Source of the DNA: Calycina herbarum
Taxonomy: Eukaryota > Ascomycota > Leotiomycetes > Helotiales > Pezizellaceae
Assembly: GCA_001414485.1 (NCBI GenBank)
Contig: LLEY01000022.1
Coordinates: 124,001 to 188,000 of the forward strand
Direction: 5' to 3'
DNA: 64,000 bases
The notes below the pieces were generated by a model that had not been told where the DNA came from, made no database searches, and saw only the letters and a list, made by a program, of their open reading frames with translations. Position 1 is the first letter of the stretch, and every line of letters starts with the position of its first letter. Below, one piece after another: positions 1 to 11,031 of the stretch. The position numbers and the translations under genes are program-made.

Positions 1-1242
1 TCTGTCAGTCAATGATAAGTGATGGCTTTAGATGTTATGATGGTATACGAGCATTCTTCGCCATCTAAAGATTAATATCAACAAAAGAGAGCGTGTGCGA
101 TGGAATCGCAAGCGGTTGTGTTTCCGAGGGTTTTGAGTTATCGAATAAGAGAGGGTGAAAACGTCGGTTTCGGTTCCTCTAGCTTAGGAAGGGGGGTAGA
201 AAGGTTGTTTGAAGGGAATATTTCTGCTCGTAGAATTGCTTTGGGTAGCAGCCACCCAGCCAGAAGGAACAAGGTCGAGGAGTTGATTTCATTGGATATG
301 GGATAGCAAATATTGTGCGCATTAAAACAGTTTCTGCGAGTTCAAAATCGAAGCACGGAATGGTTGAGATAAAGTGAAGAGCATCGTAGAGGGTAGTGTA
401 TATCCGATTTCGTGGCAGAGAGCCCATAAGGGGGATGTGCTGCAGTGGGTAACGCTCAAATTGAGGATTTGAGAGGAACAGGAAGCGTCCGTCAGGTCGA
501 ACTCTCGATTGGGTGTTAGATCAGTGGTATTGTTAGCTGATTTGATGTGTAGGTCGTTGCGTGAGGTATAGTTCCTACCTTCTAAAAGTGCCAATGTATT
601 CCCTCGCTTAGCTGGCTGGTGTCCTGGAGGATAAATGTTGGAATCGATACATTTGACATAGCTGAATTCAAAGAGAGGTATAGTGAAGGCTCGGTTCAAT
701 TAATCGTACCTTCGGTTGGGAAAAACGATACCCGACAAAGGTTGGATAGAGATGGTTGTAATTATGGGATAATGCTCAGTCGAAAGAATCTTACGGAGAG
801 TAGAGTAACAAAGAAAGATCATGGAGAATATCAAAAGATAATAATTGAGGCTGTAAAGTTACTCCAGGTATAACCAAAAGTACTAATGGGATTCCTAGAA
901 CAACAAGATTCAAGTAGGAAAACCGATTGCCGTATGATTCGTTCGCCACTTGCGGAATTGACCAATTCTCGCTAGATATTTACTACACAAGCTTTCAATG
1001 AACTGCTCATGCAACCCTCCAAGCCGTCTCTAATCAAAAATGATTATTCAAGGCTGTTTGGATAATACTAATAGATGGGAAAGTTGCCGTTTGGGAGCCT
1101 TGCACCCGGAAGAGATTTAATTTTGAAGATCTCTAAACTTCATTTGCTTAATTCAGTTATTCTAAACTTTTATTATAATTGAAACGGTCAAATACTGTAT
1201 AGTTGTATATAGAAAGAGGTACGGAATCGATTCCAATGAGTC
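1..1242. other. No recognisable gene
   Basis: Short open frames occur on both strands (the longest is about 125 codons, minus strand 322-699). None has a recognisable domain, a convincing intron pattern or a clear signal peptide. I see nothing supportable here. Confidence 0.5.
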
Positions 1243-3660
1243 CATTACGGACCGATCGGCGGGGAATCGGCAGCCTTGGGATAAATAGCCGAGCCCCTTC
1301 TTCCACCAGTTTTGAGCCAACGCAAGGATGGCAACGTTTTCTGCTATATATATACACAAATAAAGTAAAGTTGTTCTCCTATTAGATTAAACCATAAGTC
1401 GAGTACTAATAGAGCTCGTATTAGTATTTTGTTAGTGAAGTGGCCAAATTGGTTGGAAGAAAGGGTACACTTGTAGCACGCACGTGCCTAACCCACAACC
1501 GACATTCAAGATCAAATTCCATCCTGTATCCCAAAAAGAGGTACCTACCGCCAACTAGCTCCTGTCCGCGTTACATCATCAGCACCCTTTTCGCAGAAGC
1601 AGGTGGATCCGAGGACTCGATGTTGTCCCTCTTCGCCAAAGTGAGCGCCGCCGGAGGCTCAGTTCTTCTTGATCCTCCGTGGTGGGAGATCTCTCTGCTC
1701 TCTCCACCTTTGCCGGAGCCATTCAGTCATCACGATAGGCCATTTCCCAGCCCTTCGTATGTGTCGGTGCAGATTCAACTCTCGAACATCCGGCAAGCTC
1801 GACCTCGACTAACCCCCCATCGTGGGGACCGCACTACGATCCAGTCCACCATTCAAACTCCTGATCTCCTCACAATTCTTCCTCGCATACCCAATCTCGA
1901 CCAACCTTTGGGCGGCAACACATACCTTTACTGGAAGCAAGGAGCGACAATGATAACCATCTTCGAATATTCCAAGCGACCCGGAGGGAACTCTCGTACC
2001 ACCGAGGTGCACTCGGCAACATCAACGACCCCCTCACCTCCCCGGTCAAAAGTCGCTAAGTCCATCCAAGCTATCTGGTCCATCGCCAGGCGATACAGGA
2101 GAAAACAATCATTCTGGCACAACTAGAACAGGCAAACAAACAAATCGAGGAGGGGTATGACCACGAGTAGACCTTGCGCAATACCAACCAAGCCTTGATG
2201 GAGCAGCTTGCGAACATGGAGTCGAGAGTAACTCACCGAGGTGTACTTAGCTACATCACCGACCCTTTCACCTCCCCGGTAGCATCTTACAAGAAGTCTG
2301 TAAGCTTATCTTCCACTTTTGGTGACAAGACTCCGCGTGCAAAGTCGCCAAGTCCACAATGGCATTTCAACTGGACCTGCTGTGGCAAGGAACTGTCGAC
2401 GAAATGGTGGTACCAACAACAGTCTGATTCCTAGTACAAAGACTATCACTGCGACCCCAACCGAGTGCGGTGTCATTCGAACCGGACCAATTACACAGAA
2501 TCGCAAGCGATGTCTTTAGTGCATCCCGGACCGGCAGGAGCCAAAAATCGCCGAGCTTACCTTCAACACCGTTAGCAAAGTCTGACTCAAAAAACCAACA
2601 ACAGATTTGTACCTGATGTACCATCAACTTGCTGCACCACATCGAAGAGCCGACTGAAGATCTTCATCTTCGTCTTCTTACAACGGTCACACGGTCCGTC
2701 TTTAACTATGCTCGCACATATCGAATCTCATGAAATGAAAGGGTTTGGTGGAAATCTCACGGACATGGTCAGCGACGCAAAGAAGACAATTGCCTGACCG
2801 TGACGTCCAAGAATACAGTCGATCCGGCTGCGTTGTCAGGCCTTACAGCAGGTTTTGGCATCAGCGACTTCGACGACCCAGTGGCTTTCACCGATACGCT
2901 GGATCAAGAGCCCCTTTTCCCAGCCGATCGGAACCAGCAGAAAAACCCTCCTACGACGGCAACCTCTATTCTCCCCGTTTCCTCAATCCATCCAACACGA
3001 ATCGAGATGAATACCGGGGAGGACATAATTGATGAGAGATGAACGAGGTGTTACAAAGAGTTGTCTGGGTCAAGTATTTTTCTACCTTCGTCGCCATCCC
3101 TCTGGCGCCTGAGGCAACGAAGCATATACGCGCCCACGGATGCCCATGCTTCAGTCTCAATGAACCATACTACAGCGAGCTTATGCATCTAAATGGCCAC
3201 AAGACGCTTATTGTCTGGTTCAATGAGGTTACTGATGATCCGGAATATATGAAACCAGAATACGGAAGAGACAAGGCTGAATTTTTGTATCCTAACAGGG
3301 CGCTTTTTGTTTTACAACGAGAAGAGAAATTGGAATTGGGGAAGCATTGAGTGGGGGATATTGACCTGGCTTTTGTTCACGAAGAAAATGAGTATTTCAA
3401 CATCGCCCAGTCCAATTTGCACGCATCATTCCCTGTGACAGTGGATATATACCCGTGAGAAGACTCTCCCATCATTCAATATATATGTACTCAACGATAT
3501 TATACTAGAAGGACTGGAACAATTAAATAAACGATATAATACTACTGGGAGCTTGATAATAGTCGAACTTTGACATATCTTGCCATCTCAGTTTGTTCTT
3601 AGGTTTGATTCAATAACTTCAAAGTTGTTATAGGAAAGAACGTACTCAACAATGTTAGAA
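1243..3660 (+). repeat. Repeat element copy A
   Basis: This is the forward copy of an element whose reverse-complement relative (copy B) lies at 8600-9722. Three blocks match. Positions 1243-1360 match 9612-9722 reversed, including the shared core TATATAGCAGAAAACGTTG. Positions 1420-1530 match about 9425-9545 reversed (shared core TTAGTGAAGTGGC). Positions 3265-3500 match about 8600-8750 reversed (shared core ACAGTGGATATATA). The last 150 bp (about 3500-3650) match one unit of the 6.3-8.6 kb satellite in reverse orientation. Copy A keeps about 1.7 kb of interior that copy B lacks or has diverged beyond recognition. The element class is unknown and no transposase or reverse transcriptase was recognised. 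Confidence 0.75.
1440..3458 (+). pseudogene. Decayed coding remnant inside copy A
   Basis: The open reading shifts between frames. A 228-codon stretch (1440-2126) comes first. Next is a helical, Gln/Glu-rich stretch around 2098-2300 interrupted by TAG at about 2168. A stretch with PLAPEATKHIRAHGCPC and GHKTLIVWFNEVTDDPEY follows (3039-3350). After a stop at 3348 the same frame continues with FNIAQSNLHASFPVTVDIYP to 3458. The final block is conserved at the DNA level in copy B, so this was probably a real gene carried by the repeat. I do not recognise the family. The in-frame TAG and TGA codons and frame changes mean it is not functional as it stands. Exon boundaries were not resolved. Confidence 0.45.
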
Positions 3661-3685
3661 TAGAAGTAGAAAATGATTATATCAA

Positions 3686-3745
3686 GAACGTGCATAACCC
3701 ACCACCTTAATACACCAATATTCAAGGTCAAGTTCAATTTTGTCT
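3686..3745 (+). repeat. Third partial copy of the element's edge
   Basis: The segment carries GTGCATAACCCACCACC followed by TTCAAGGTCAAGTTCAATTT. It matches copy A at 1478-1530 in the same orientation and copy B at about 9430-9490 in reverse. It starts about 30 bp after the end of copy A, so a second copy may begin here and lose similarity downstream. Confidence 0.5.
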
Positions 3746-5409
3746 GCCAAACACCACATAATCACCGCAAGCATCCAGCTCAGACAACGTACACAAATGA
3801 GGGGAAGCTTGCGAGGTTCTCGGCAAGCTAGCTAGCTACAACGAAACAACGAATAGAGATAAGTGCAAGCTTTGAACAATTACCAAATTCATTGTAAGAG
3901 GGCAGCCCTGCCTTGTAATAACAATGCATCAAAAGCCAGCAGGGTGGCTTCGAAAGACAATTCCTCGAGAAACGCGATTGAGTATGTAGCCCCACTGCAT
4001 GTTGTCAACTCGGACTATGTGCATCAATAGAAACTCAGCTTCCTGACGACATGGTGTTGCTCAGGACATCACCGTCCGTCGAAAAAATTCTCCCCTCCCC
4101 CAACAGCGACGCAAGTCTTTCCAAAGTAACGAAAAAAGACGACAGCAAACTTTCAGACGCGAGCAAAGGTCGAAATAAAAGAGGAGATAGGGACAGAGAA
4201 GGCATCCTATCCCAAGGATCACACTCAGTTGTCTGTGATGATTTACAAGGAGATCGAAATGCAACACACGAATCAGCCGAGAAGAAGAAGCTTCATACCT
4301 CGGGCCTTGGACTCATAAATCATACTCTCATCCTAAAGGCCTCCATCTAGTCTGAAACGCAATTGGATGCCTGGCTGAACAGAAATACATCCATTTATCG
4401 CTCCATTTCAACACCTCAAACTGCGCATTCATACCCCACTGAGGTACCTTTGGGCATGACACAAAAAATTGATGAATGGACAAAGTATGGAGGCCTCGCA
4501 TACGCCTCTGGAACCGCAATCAACCCAGCTCTCCAGGTCTATGGTTGGCTGGGGAAACGACTTCATGGGGAGAGCAACTCACTGGTATCGGATCCCATTT
4601 CACTGAAGAAATAGAACTCGACACATGCCTGGGAAATAAGTTGAGCCCACTTGGGATTGAAAGGGCAGAAAGGATGAGAGCATTTTTGATCAAATTGGGG
4701 ACTTTTTCTTGGATATTTAACTGTGAAAGGGGGAACTTACAGTTTTTTTTAAAAGGGTGTTTTTTGTTGAGATGGTGAGCCCAGATGGGGCCTTTTTCAA
4801 TACCGATTCTTGCCGCAAGTAACCGAATTTCCTGAAGTAGTTTGACATGACCCACAAATCTTTTCAACTTCCTCTGGAGGCTTTCTTGAGGCTCTTATCT
4901 CTTTTCAACTCTTTCATCCTCCATGGTGAACAATCATCACACAAACAACACTCCTCAACAGATGTTGTCTGAGTTTTGGCTGTTCGGCTTTGAAAGGAAC
5001 TTCAAGAGCAATGCGACCAAAACCTACTCCCAGAGAACTGCACTCTGGTAGTATTCTTTGATCGCGTCCGTCGTCGGTCGCAGAGGTTGCACTCCCATCC
5101 CTGGTGCTCTTGCCTGGAAAGAACAAGACGTGCTGTCGCTTGTTAGCGCTGTGCCCCTTTCTTCGCATCGCTCTATACTCATCTCCTTTCTGTGCCTTCT
5201 ATTATTCCTTTGAAATGGTCGCGTCAAGTTGTTGGTTGAATGTTTTTGAGGTTCGTGACTCTGTCGTCAAGATAAAATCACTGGTTATGCCACACGGTGG
5301 CTTCAACCGGCTTTTGCCGCTGATTTCGGATATATCTCGGGTCTTCACACCCCTTGCAAGATTAATGGGCTCCATATTGTATTTGGAAAAAGGATTTCTT
5401 GCTCCTGAA
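3746..5409. other. Gene-poor stretch with short unassigned ORFs
   Basis: Adjacent plus-strand frames at 4051-4350 and 4363-4614 are in the same frame and separated by a single TAG at 4348-4350 (context AAGGCCTCCATCTAG). Read together they give about 187 codons with no recognised domain. They could be a decayed exon, possibly of the third element copy. Nothing else is supportable. Confidence 0.35.
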
Positions 5410-6110
5410 CTTTAAAGCTTCCTTTGAATGTCGAAGATCTACTTGCATTATCCATCTCCTCTTGAGCCTAGAATCTCTTCTTGAGTGTCAGAGTTTCTTC
5501 CAGAGGCGATTGTTTCTCTCGAAGGCTAAAACCTGACTTGAACGTAGAAGCTCCCTTTGGACTTTGACTTTCCTCTGGAATTTCCACTCTCTTAACGAAT
5601 GCTCAACTTTCCTTAAAACTCATATCGCATGTCTTCTTCCGACTGCTAAAGAGAACTCCAAGAGGCCTAGTCAAACTTTCTTCTATCGGATGTTAAGATT
5701 CGTTTAAGTCAGAAACACTCATTTGGATCATTCTGAATTTTGAATTTCTTTTCGAATTTTGAATCTTTTCTTGAAACTTGAACCTCGTTTTAACTTGAAG
5801 CTTTCCCTAGAATATTAGAGTTGCTCTTGAATTTTATCTATTCTCTTGGGTATTCGCTTTCCAATAAACGCTCCAATATCATTGAATTTTATATCTCCTG
5901 TTGGACGTTGTATCTCGTTTTGTTGCACGTCGCACTTCCAATCTAGAGAGCTGCAATTCCAGACAAGAAAGGCGATCCCCAGTTTTGGACTTTCAACTCA
6001 CTGGGGGCGTTGCAGTGGAGTTATTTATGTTATATTTCAGATAAGCAATTCGCTTAATTTAGAGAACCCTCGTTCCAGACTCTGAAATCCCTATTCCAGA
6101 CCTCGACTCT
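5410..6110. repeat. Degenerate minisatellite, about 20-21 bp period
   Basis: By eye the sequence repeats an approximate unit of the form CTTGAATTTTGAATCTTTT with a period near 20-21 bp. It is clearest at 5735-5830, where consecutive phrases such as TTCTGAATTTTGAATTTC, TTCGAATTTTGAATC and CTTGAAACTTGAACCTC follow each other. Units diverge strongly towards both ends. There is no open frame of note. Confidence 0.55.
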
Positions 6111-6279
6111 CTACCCAAATCCCTAGTCTAGTCTACCCCACGTAAGGATAAGAAAAGCAACGACCTACTCCTAGGCTGGGAGAGGCTAGACTATCTGAGT
6201 AATCTGGTTAGCTGAGATAAGAACAGGAAGACGACCCCAAGAGGCTAGGCAGGGAAGATAGAAACTGGCATTCACAAGT

Positions 6280-8600
6280 GGCTGTCACTTCGAAGTGTTC
6301 AGGAGTGGGGAGTAACTGCATTATTTATAAGAACAAACTAGGATAAGAGTCAACTGAACATTCGATTATCTTCAAGTATCTAGTTGTGTTATATGAGCAA
6401 TTAAATTATTGTAAACCTCTAGTATAATATTTTTCAAGAACCCTTCCGTTAGACAGAGTACTTTGAGCACTCGCAGAGAGGTTGACGTCTACTGAAAGGT
6501 GTTATGCTAGAAGGTTCGGGCAATTAAATTCCTTATGAGAACAAACTGGGAACAAAACCTTGTCGAATTATCGATTATGTTTAAGTTTTTAGTTTTGTTA
6601 TCTAATTCCCTAAGGGTTTTAAATAACTAAATCTAGAAACGCGCTGCTTCAGACGTATTACGCTGAGTATTCGCAAGTAGTCGTACTTCTACTTAATAGT
6701 ATTATGCTGGGGTTGTAGCATAATTGAATCAATCATGAGAAGAAACCTGGAAACTTGAGCTAATATCAAACTCGATTATTGCCAAGCTTCCAGCATTGCT
6801 GTATGATTCTTTGAGCTGTCCTTAGCCTCTAGCATCATACCGCCACAGTGAGTGTACTCTAGATGAGTACGCTGAGATTCTCAAAACAGCCTTTATCCGC
6901 CCAGACACGTTAATCTGGAGTGGTAGAGTATTGAATTTGCCTATATATACAAACTGGAATGGCAAGCCGATCAACAAAAGCCGATTACGTTGAGTTCTAG
7001 TAATGTTGTTTGATTCATCTCTTTGCCATTGTATTTTAGTATAATATCTTTGAGTACTGGTACAGTCAGGGTCAACTTATAACCGACACATGCCACTTTT
7101 GCACCTAAACGCGGGGTAAACACCTTAAAATATTTATGCCGTCTGCTTATTTATAATATAATTCCTTTGAGGGGTTAACTAATTCGAGAGTTAACTATAA
7201 TTCTATCTACTCGAATTACCTAGTAGATCTATACGTAAAAAGTTATTATGTAGTTAAGTAAGGCAAAGTAGCAAAGTGCACGTTTTACACCAAAAAGTAA
7301 GCGAAAACACCGAGAAAAACGCAACACCCCGCACGCATAAAGATTATATAAACAGCACAGCTTACTAGCATTGCGCATTAAATCAAAAGATAGATAGACT
7401 ACTTCTTAAACTGAATTCTTGATCTTAGAAAAATCTATGGAGCGTAAGAGTAAAGATATGTGTTTGCAGAGTGGGTAAAACAGCTGTTTTTGGTGGGGTT
7501 TTGGAAAGTGTCGGTTATAAGTTGTCTAGTACTGTACATCGAACCATAGCTGATACTCTCGCTAGAATAAACTTCCAGTAAACAGCGGTGGAATAACGTT
7601 ATTATGCTCAACGCGAAGGATAATCGAGTTCGGCATATGAAGAAGTTTGGGTCAACGAGAGTTGATATTCTGAAGCTTCTGGTATTGCCGTGTGTTTTAT
7701 TCAATTCTCCTTCTTTTCCAGCGTAAAGTTGTTGAGTAATTGTGTATCAAACCATAGCTAGCCGTCTATACGAAAAAGGTTTCCAGTAAAAAGAGATGGA
7801 ATAACTTTATTTTGCTGGAAGAGTAAGATACTTGAGTTGATTATATGAAGAAACTTTGGATAAGGAAAGTAGATTATCCTCAAGCTCATAGTATTTTCGT
7901 ATGATTCATTCAATTATTCTTCTCTTCTAGAGTAACATCATTGAGTGATAGTTTGTTGAACACGGGAAGTCCACTCCCTGGTTCTAGCTTGTTGTAAGAA
8001 GAGATGAAGTGTTCTTAATATACGAGAAGAGTAGGGTACTTGGCTCAATCATACGAACATACTGGAATTGCGAGGTCTTTCGAAAATCAAAGTATCGTCA
8101 ATCACCTAGTATTGCCGTATGATTTATCAAATTATCCCCGTTTTCTCGTATAATGACTTTGAAAAACTGCTTATCGAACACGGGAAGTCCTTTGTCTGAG
8201 AATATGTTGCAGTAAGAAGAGATAGCACGTTCTTATTATGTTACAAGAGCAAAGAAACTAAATAAACCCTAAGAACAAGCTGAGAGAGCAGGATATCTCG
8301 AAATTCGATCATCGACAAGCTCCCAGAATTGTTTTATGGTTTATTCAATTGTTCGTACCTTTCTAGTAAACATCTTTTAAGACATGCTGATCAAACCTGG
8401 GACGTCTTGACATTGTTTTGGTACTAGTGTAAAAGAAATATTATGTTCTTCATTATGCTAGAAGGGTAGGATAATAGACCTAATAATATAAACGAGCTTA
8501 AGGTTTTGAGATATGCGGGAAGTCGGCTATCCTCGACATCTTGATAACTTCGTATGATTATTTCAGTTGTCCTTGCCCTTCTAGCATATATATGAGGATA
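6280..8600. repeat. Degenerate satellite array, about 205-218 bp units
   Basis: A recurring landmark (CGATTAT..CAAGCTTCTAGTATTG..TATGATTC) occurs near 6365, 6571, 6774, 6981, 7662, 7870, 8090, 8308 and 8524. The spacings are about 206, 203, 207, 681, 208, 220, 218 and 216. The 681-bp gap becomes 207 when the 474-bp insertion at 7061-7536 is removed, leaving one more unit inside that gap. Other shared phrases are TTATTATGCTAGAAG and CTGGGAAGTCC. One reversed unit also sits at the end of repeat copy A (about 3500-3650). The array abuts copy B, so it is probably a tail or arm of the same element family. Confidence 0.75.
7061..7536. mobile_element. MITE with TA target duplication, Tc1/mariner type
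   Basis: The left end TACAGTCAGGGTCAACTTAT and the reverse complement of the right end TACAGTACTAGACAACTTAT share TACAGT and then CAACTTATAACCGACAC. The element is flanked by TA on both sides. Removing it restores an uninterrupted satellite unit (TTGAGTACTGG + TA + CATCGAACC), which resembles the intact unit near 7720-7750. It is 476 bp long and carries no transposase frame, so it is non-autonomous. The TA duplication and CAGT ends point to the Tc1/mariner (Fot/pogo) superfamily. Confidence 0.8.
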
Positions 8601-9722
8601 TATATATATTGAACAATGGGGAGTTCCTCTTACTGATATATATCCACTGTCATATGGAGTGTATCCAAAATCAACTGGGCGATGTTCAAAACTTCATTTT
8701 CCTGATCCAATACAGTTCTTCGAGACCCAGTCAGGATACAAGAATTCCGCCCTGTCACCATGGCCCATCGCAGACAACAACCAGTCTTCCACTAGAGCGC
8801 TTCCATCCTGAATGTTTCTGGTCAGACACCATGAGTGTCGAGGGTAGAGGAATTCTTGATCCAAACATCTCCTCCCCGTTAAGTCGTTGGAGGGTCTTGG
8901 TACACTTCATTGTGGCCGTGGCAGATATGAACCGGAGCGTATTGCCCGGTATTCCGTTAAGAAATTGTGTTGTTGTGGTCGAGATGGGTACTTGAGGCGG
9001 AATCGTTCGGGGATCGTTTGACCGAATTGTGGATTGGATCGCGGAAGGCTCAAGAAGATTTGGGCTTCCGAAGTCTCTCACTTCGGCGGAGGGGTATGCC
9101 ATGGTGGAGGGGGACGGGATCTAGCCCTCCAAGCCGCTCGCTTCTGCGAAGGGGGGCTGCTGGGGCAGCGCGAACTCCTGGTGCCCTCTGCGGTCTGCGA
9201 GTTGCAGGACTGAAGAGAATTAGACAGGCGAAGACGCATGAAGGGGGCATAAACGTACCGGGCTACTCGCAAATGGGCTATTGCTTGTTAGCTTTATTCC
9301 TTGTCTGTGTCGCAAATAAAATAGCTTACCGAGTGCCGCGAAGCATGTCGTCTGCCATTATTTGTAATTAATTGGTTGGTTGTAGGTAGGAAGAGTCAAG
9401 AGGCAATTGATTTGAGTGGTGTTTGGTGCGAAATGGACAGGATCCAATTTGATCTTGAATATCGGTGTTTAGACGTGCAGGTGCACGCCTCAAGACTACC
9501 CTTTCTTCCAACTCTGATATAGCCACTTCACTAACCAAAATACTATTTTCAGAGCTATACTATTCCTCAATTCGTAGTTAAATCTAATGCGAGTACAAAT
9601 TTTCTTTACAATTGTACATATATATAGCAGAAAACGTTGTCATAATAAGTTGGTTGGGGAAAGAAGGGGCTCTCGGTTATTTATCGCAAGGCTGCCGATT
9701 TTCCCTTGCCGATCGGTCCGTA
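8600..9722 (-). repeat. Repeat element copy B (inverted relative to A)
   Basis: This is the reverse-complement counterpart of copy A, shortened to about 1.1 kb. The outer edge is sharp: similarity to copy A stops at GATCGGTCCGTA (about 9711-9722; copy A edge about 1243-1254). The interior at about 8750-9400 is mostly not alignable to copy A by eye. On the minus strand it contains a short frame (9050-9250) with two RRSERL motifs, which I could not assign. The gene starting at 9917 lies only about 200 bp outside this edge. Confidence 0.7.
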
Positions 9723-9916
9723 CTGCTTTGGCGCACTTACAACCGCTATAACGCGAACCACAGAGCGCTCTGTTTCTTTTTCTTCAAGTTTACATCGATC
9801 GACATTTCAAATCCAAAATCAATTTCGCACACCTTGCACAACACATACATCGCATATCCGATCGAGAAACCGTTCTGTCATAGCACACCACCCCCTCGTA
9901 GCCTCTATCGATCACA

Positions 9917-10558
9917 ATGCCCTCAAAGCGAGAACTCAAGAAGGAGCGCGATGACGCCGCTGCCTGGAACCATCATATCGATAAGATGAACGATCGGAAT
10001 TTCAAGAAATATGGTATCAAGGTCTGGACCTACAAGATGGAGGAGAAGGAGGAGTTTTTCGCGAAACGCGAGGAGAAGAGAGCCCAGTAAGCAACCGGAA
10101 CTCCTTTTAAACACACCTTATTTCTAACAGCTCCTGGTCGCCAAGGCAATCGAAACCACCGCCAAGCTGGCCTCGACACCCAGAAGAAACTCCAGCGAAG
10201 GAAGGTAAAGGCCGATCCAGAGTACCAGCGCCTTCCCCCAGCGAAGCAAGCCGCGATGATGAAGAAGAAGCTTGAGGAGGTTGAGAAGACCTAGTATGTG
10301 GCCTCAATGTTCCCCTATTATCAAAAGCACCATCTAACTGAGTGGGTTTTTAGCGTCTATACGGGCAAATTGGGTTTGGCACAAGAGGCTGCAGCCAACG
10401 CAGCAGAAATGGAGGCATCCGATGCACATGAAGAGGAGGACGAGGCAGAGGAGGAAGAGGAAGAGGAAGGAAAGGGAGCCGAGGAGGGAGACGACGAACA
10501 AGATGGCCAACGACCGGCATCAAACCCGGTCGGCGGCGTTCTCATCGCTGCCTTCTAA
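9917..10558 (+). CDS. Small charged hypothetical protein, possible frameshift at exon 1/2
   Basis: Exon 1 (9917-10086) encodes a Lys/Glu-rich start (MPSKRELKKERDDAAAW, then FKKYGIKVWTYKMEEKEEFF). It ends at a GTAAGC donor. A typical intron (acceptor TTTCTAACAG at 10130) follows. Exon 2 has a good frame (LDTQKKLQRRKVKADPEYQ, LPPAKQAAMMKKKLEEVEK) up to a GTATGT donor at about 10294. A second intron with CATCTAAC and TTTTTAG leads to exon 3, YTGKLGLAQEAAANAAEM, with a strongly acidic tail ending at 10558. Exons 2 and 3 are in phase, but the exon 1 to exon 2 join is off by one base. The gene therefore has either a small indel or an unusual splice. I do not recognise the family. Confidence 0.55.
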
Positions 10559-11031
10559 TTTTACGACGACGGCCGCGCAAACAGGTCCAATACTTTTCTT
10601 GTAACTGGTTTTCACGATGATCCAATCATACCCCCCAGAAAGTTCGGTCTTTTCAGTGTCTCGAGATGGGATTTGTTTGATAATCTCGATATTACTGCAT
10701 AGCACTGCGTAGGCAGTTGCTCAGAGGGAATGAAAATGGATCCCACGCACAATACTTGCTGCAAACTGACGTGATCTGACATTTCCTATCTTAGACTGAC
10801 CTACATGTTAACCAAAACCAGCGTCCGCTCATATAGAATGAAGCTTGAAGAATGTCATGTTAAAAAGAACAATACTGCCCAAATCAGCACGGAACCAACC
10901 GAGAGGAGGAAAAGGAGGAGAAAACGTGCTCGAATACTTGCAGGTACCAGGTACGATGAGCCCAGGAGATTCAGATATCTCTCCATCTAACATATCACAA
11001 CCGATTGCCCCATAATAATCCAGCTACTACG
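10559..11031. other. Intergenic, nothing seen
   Basis: No open frame above about 60 codons with any recognisable feature. Confidence 0.5.

Noticed and set aside
1..1242. Overlapping 60-125 codon frames on both strands
   Set aside because: No motifs, no splice logic and frames overlapping on both strands; typical of chance ORFs.
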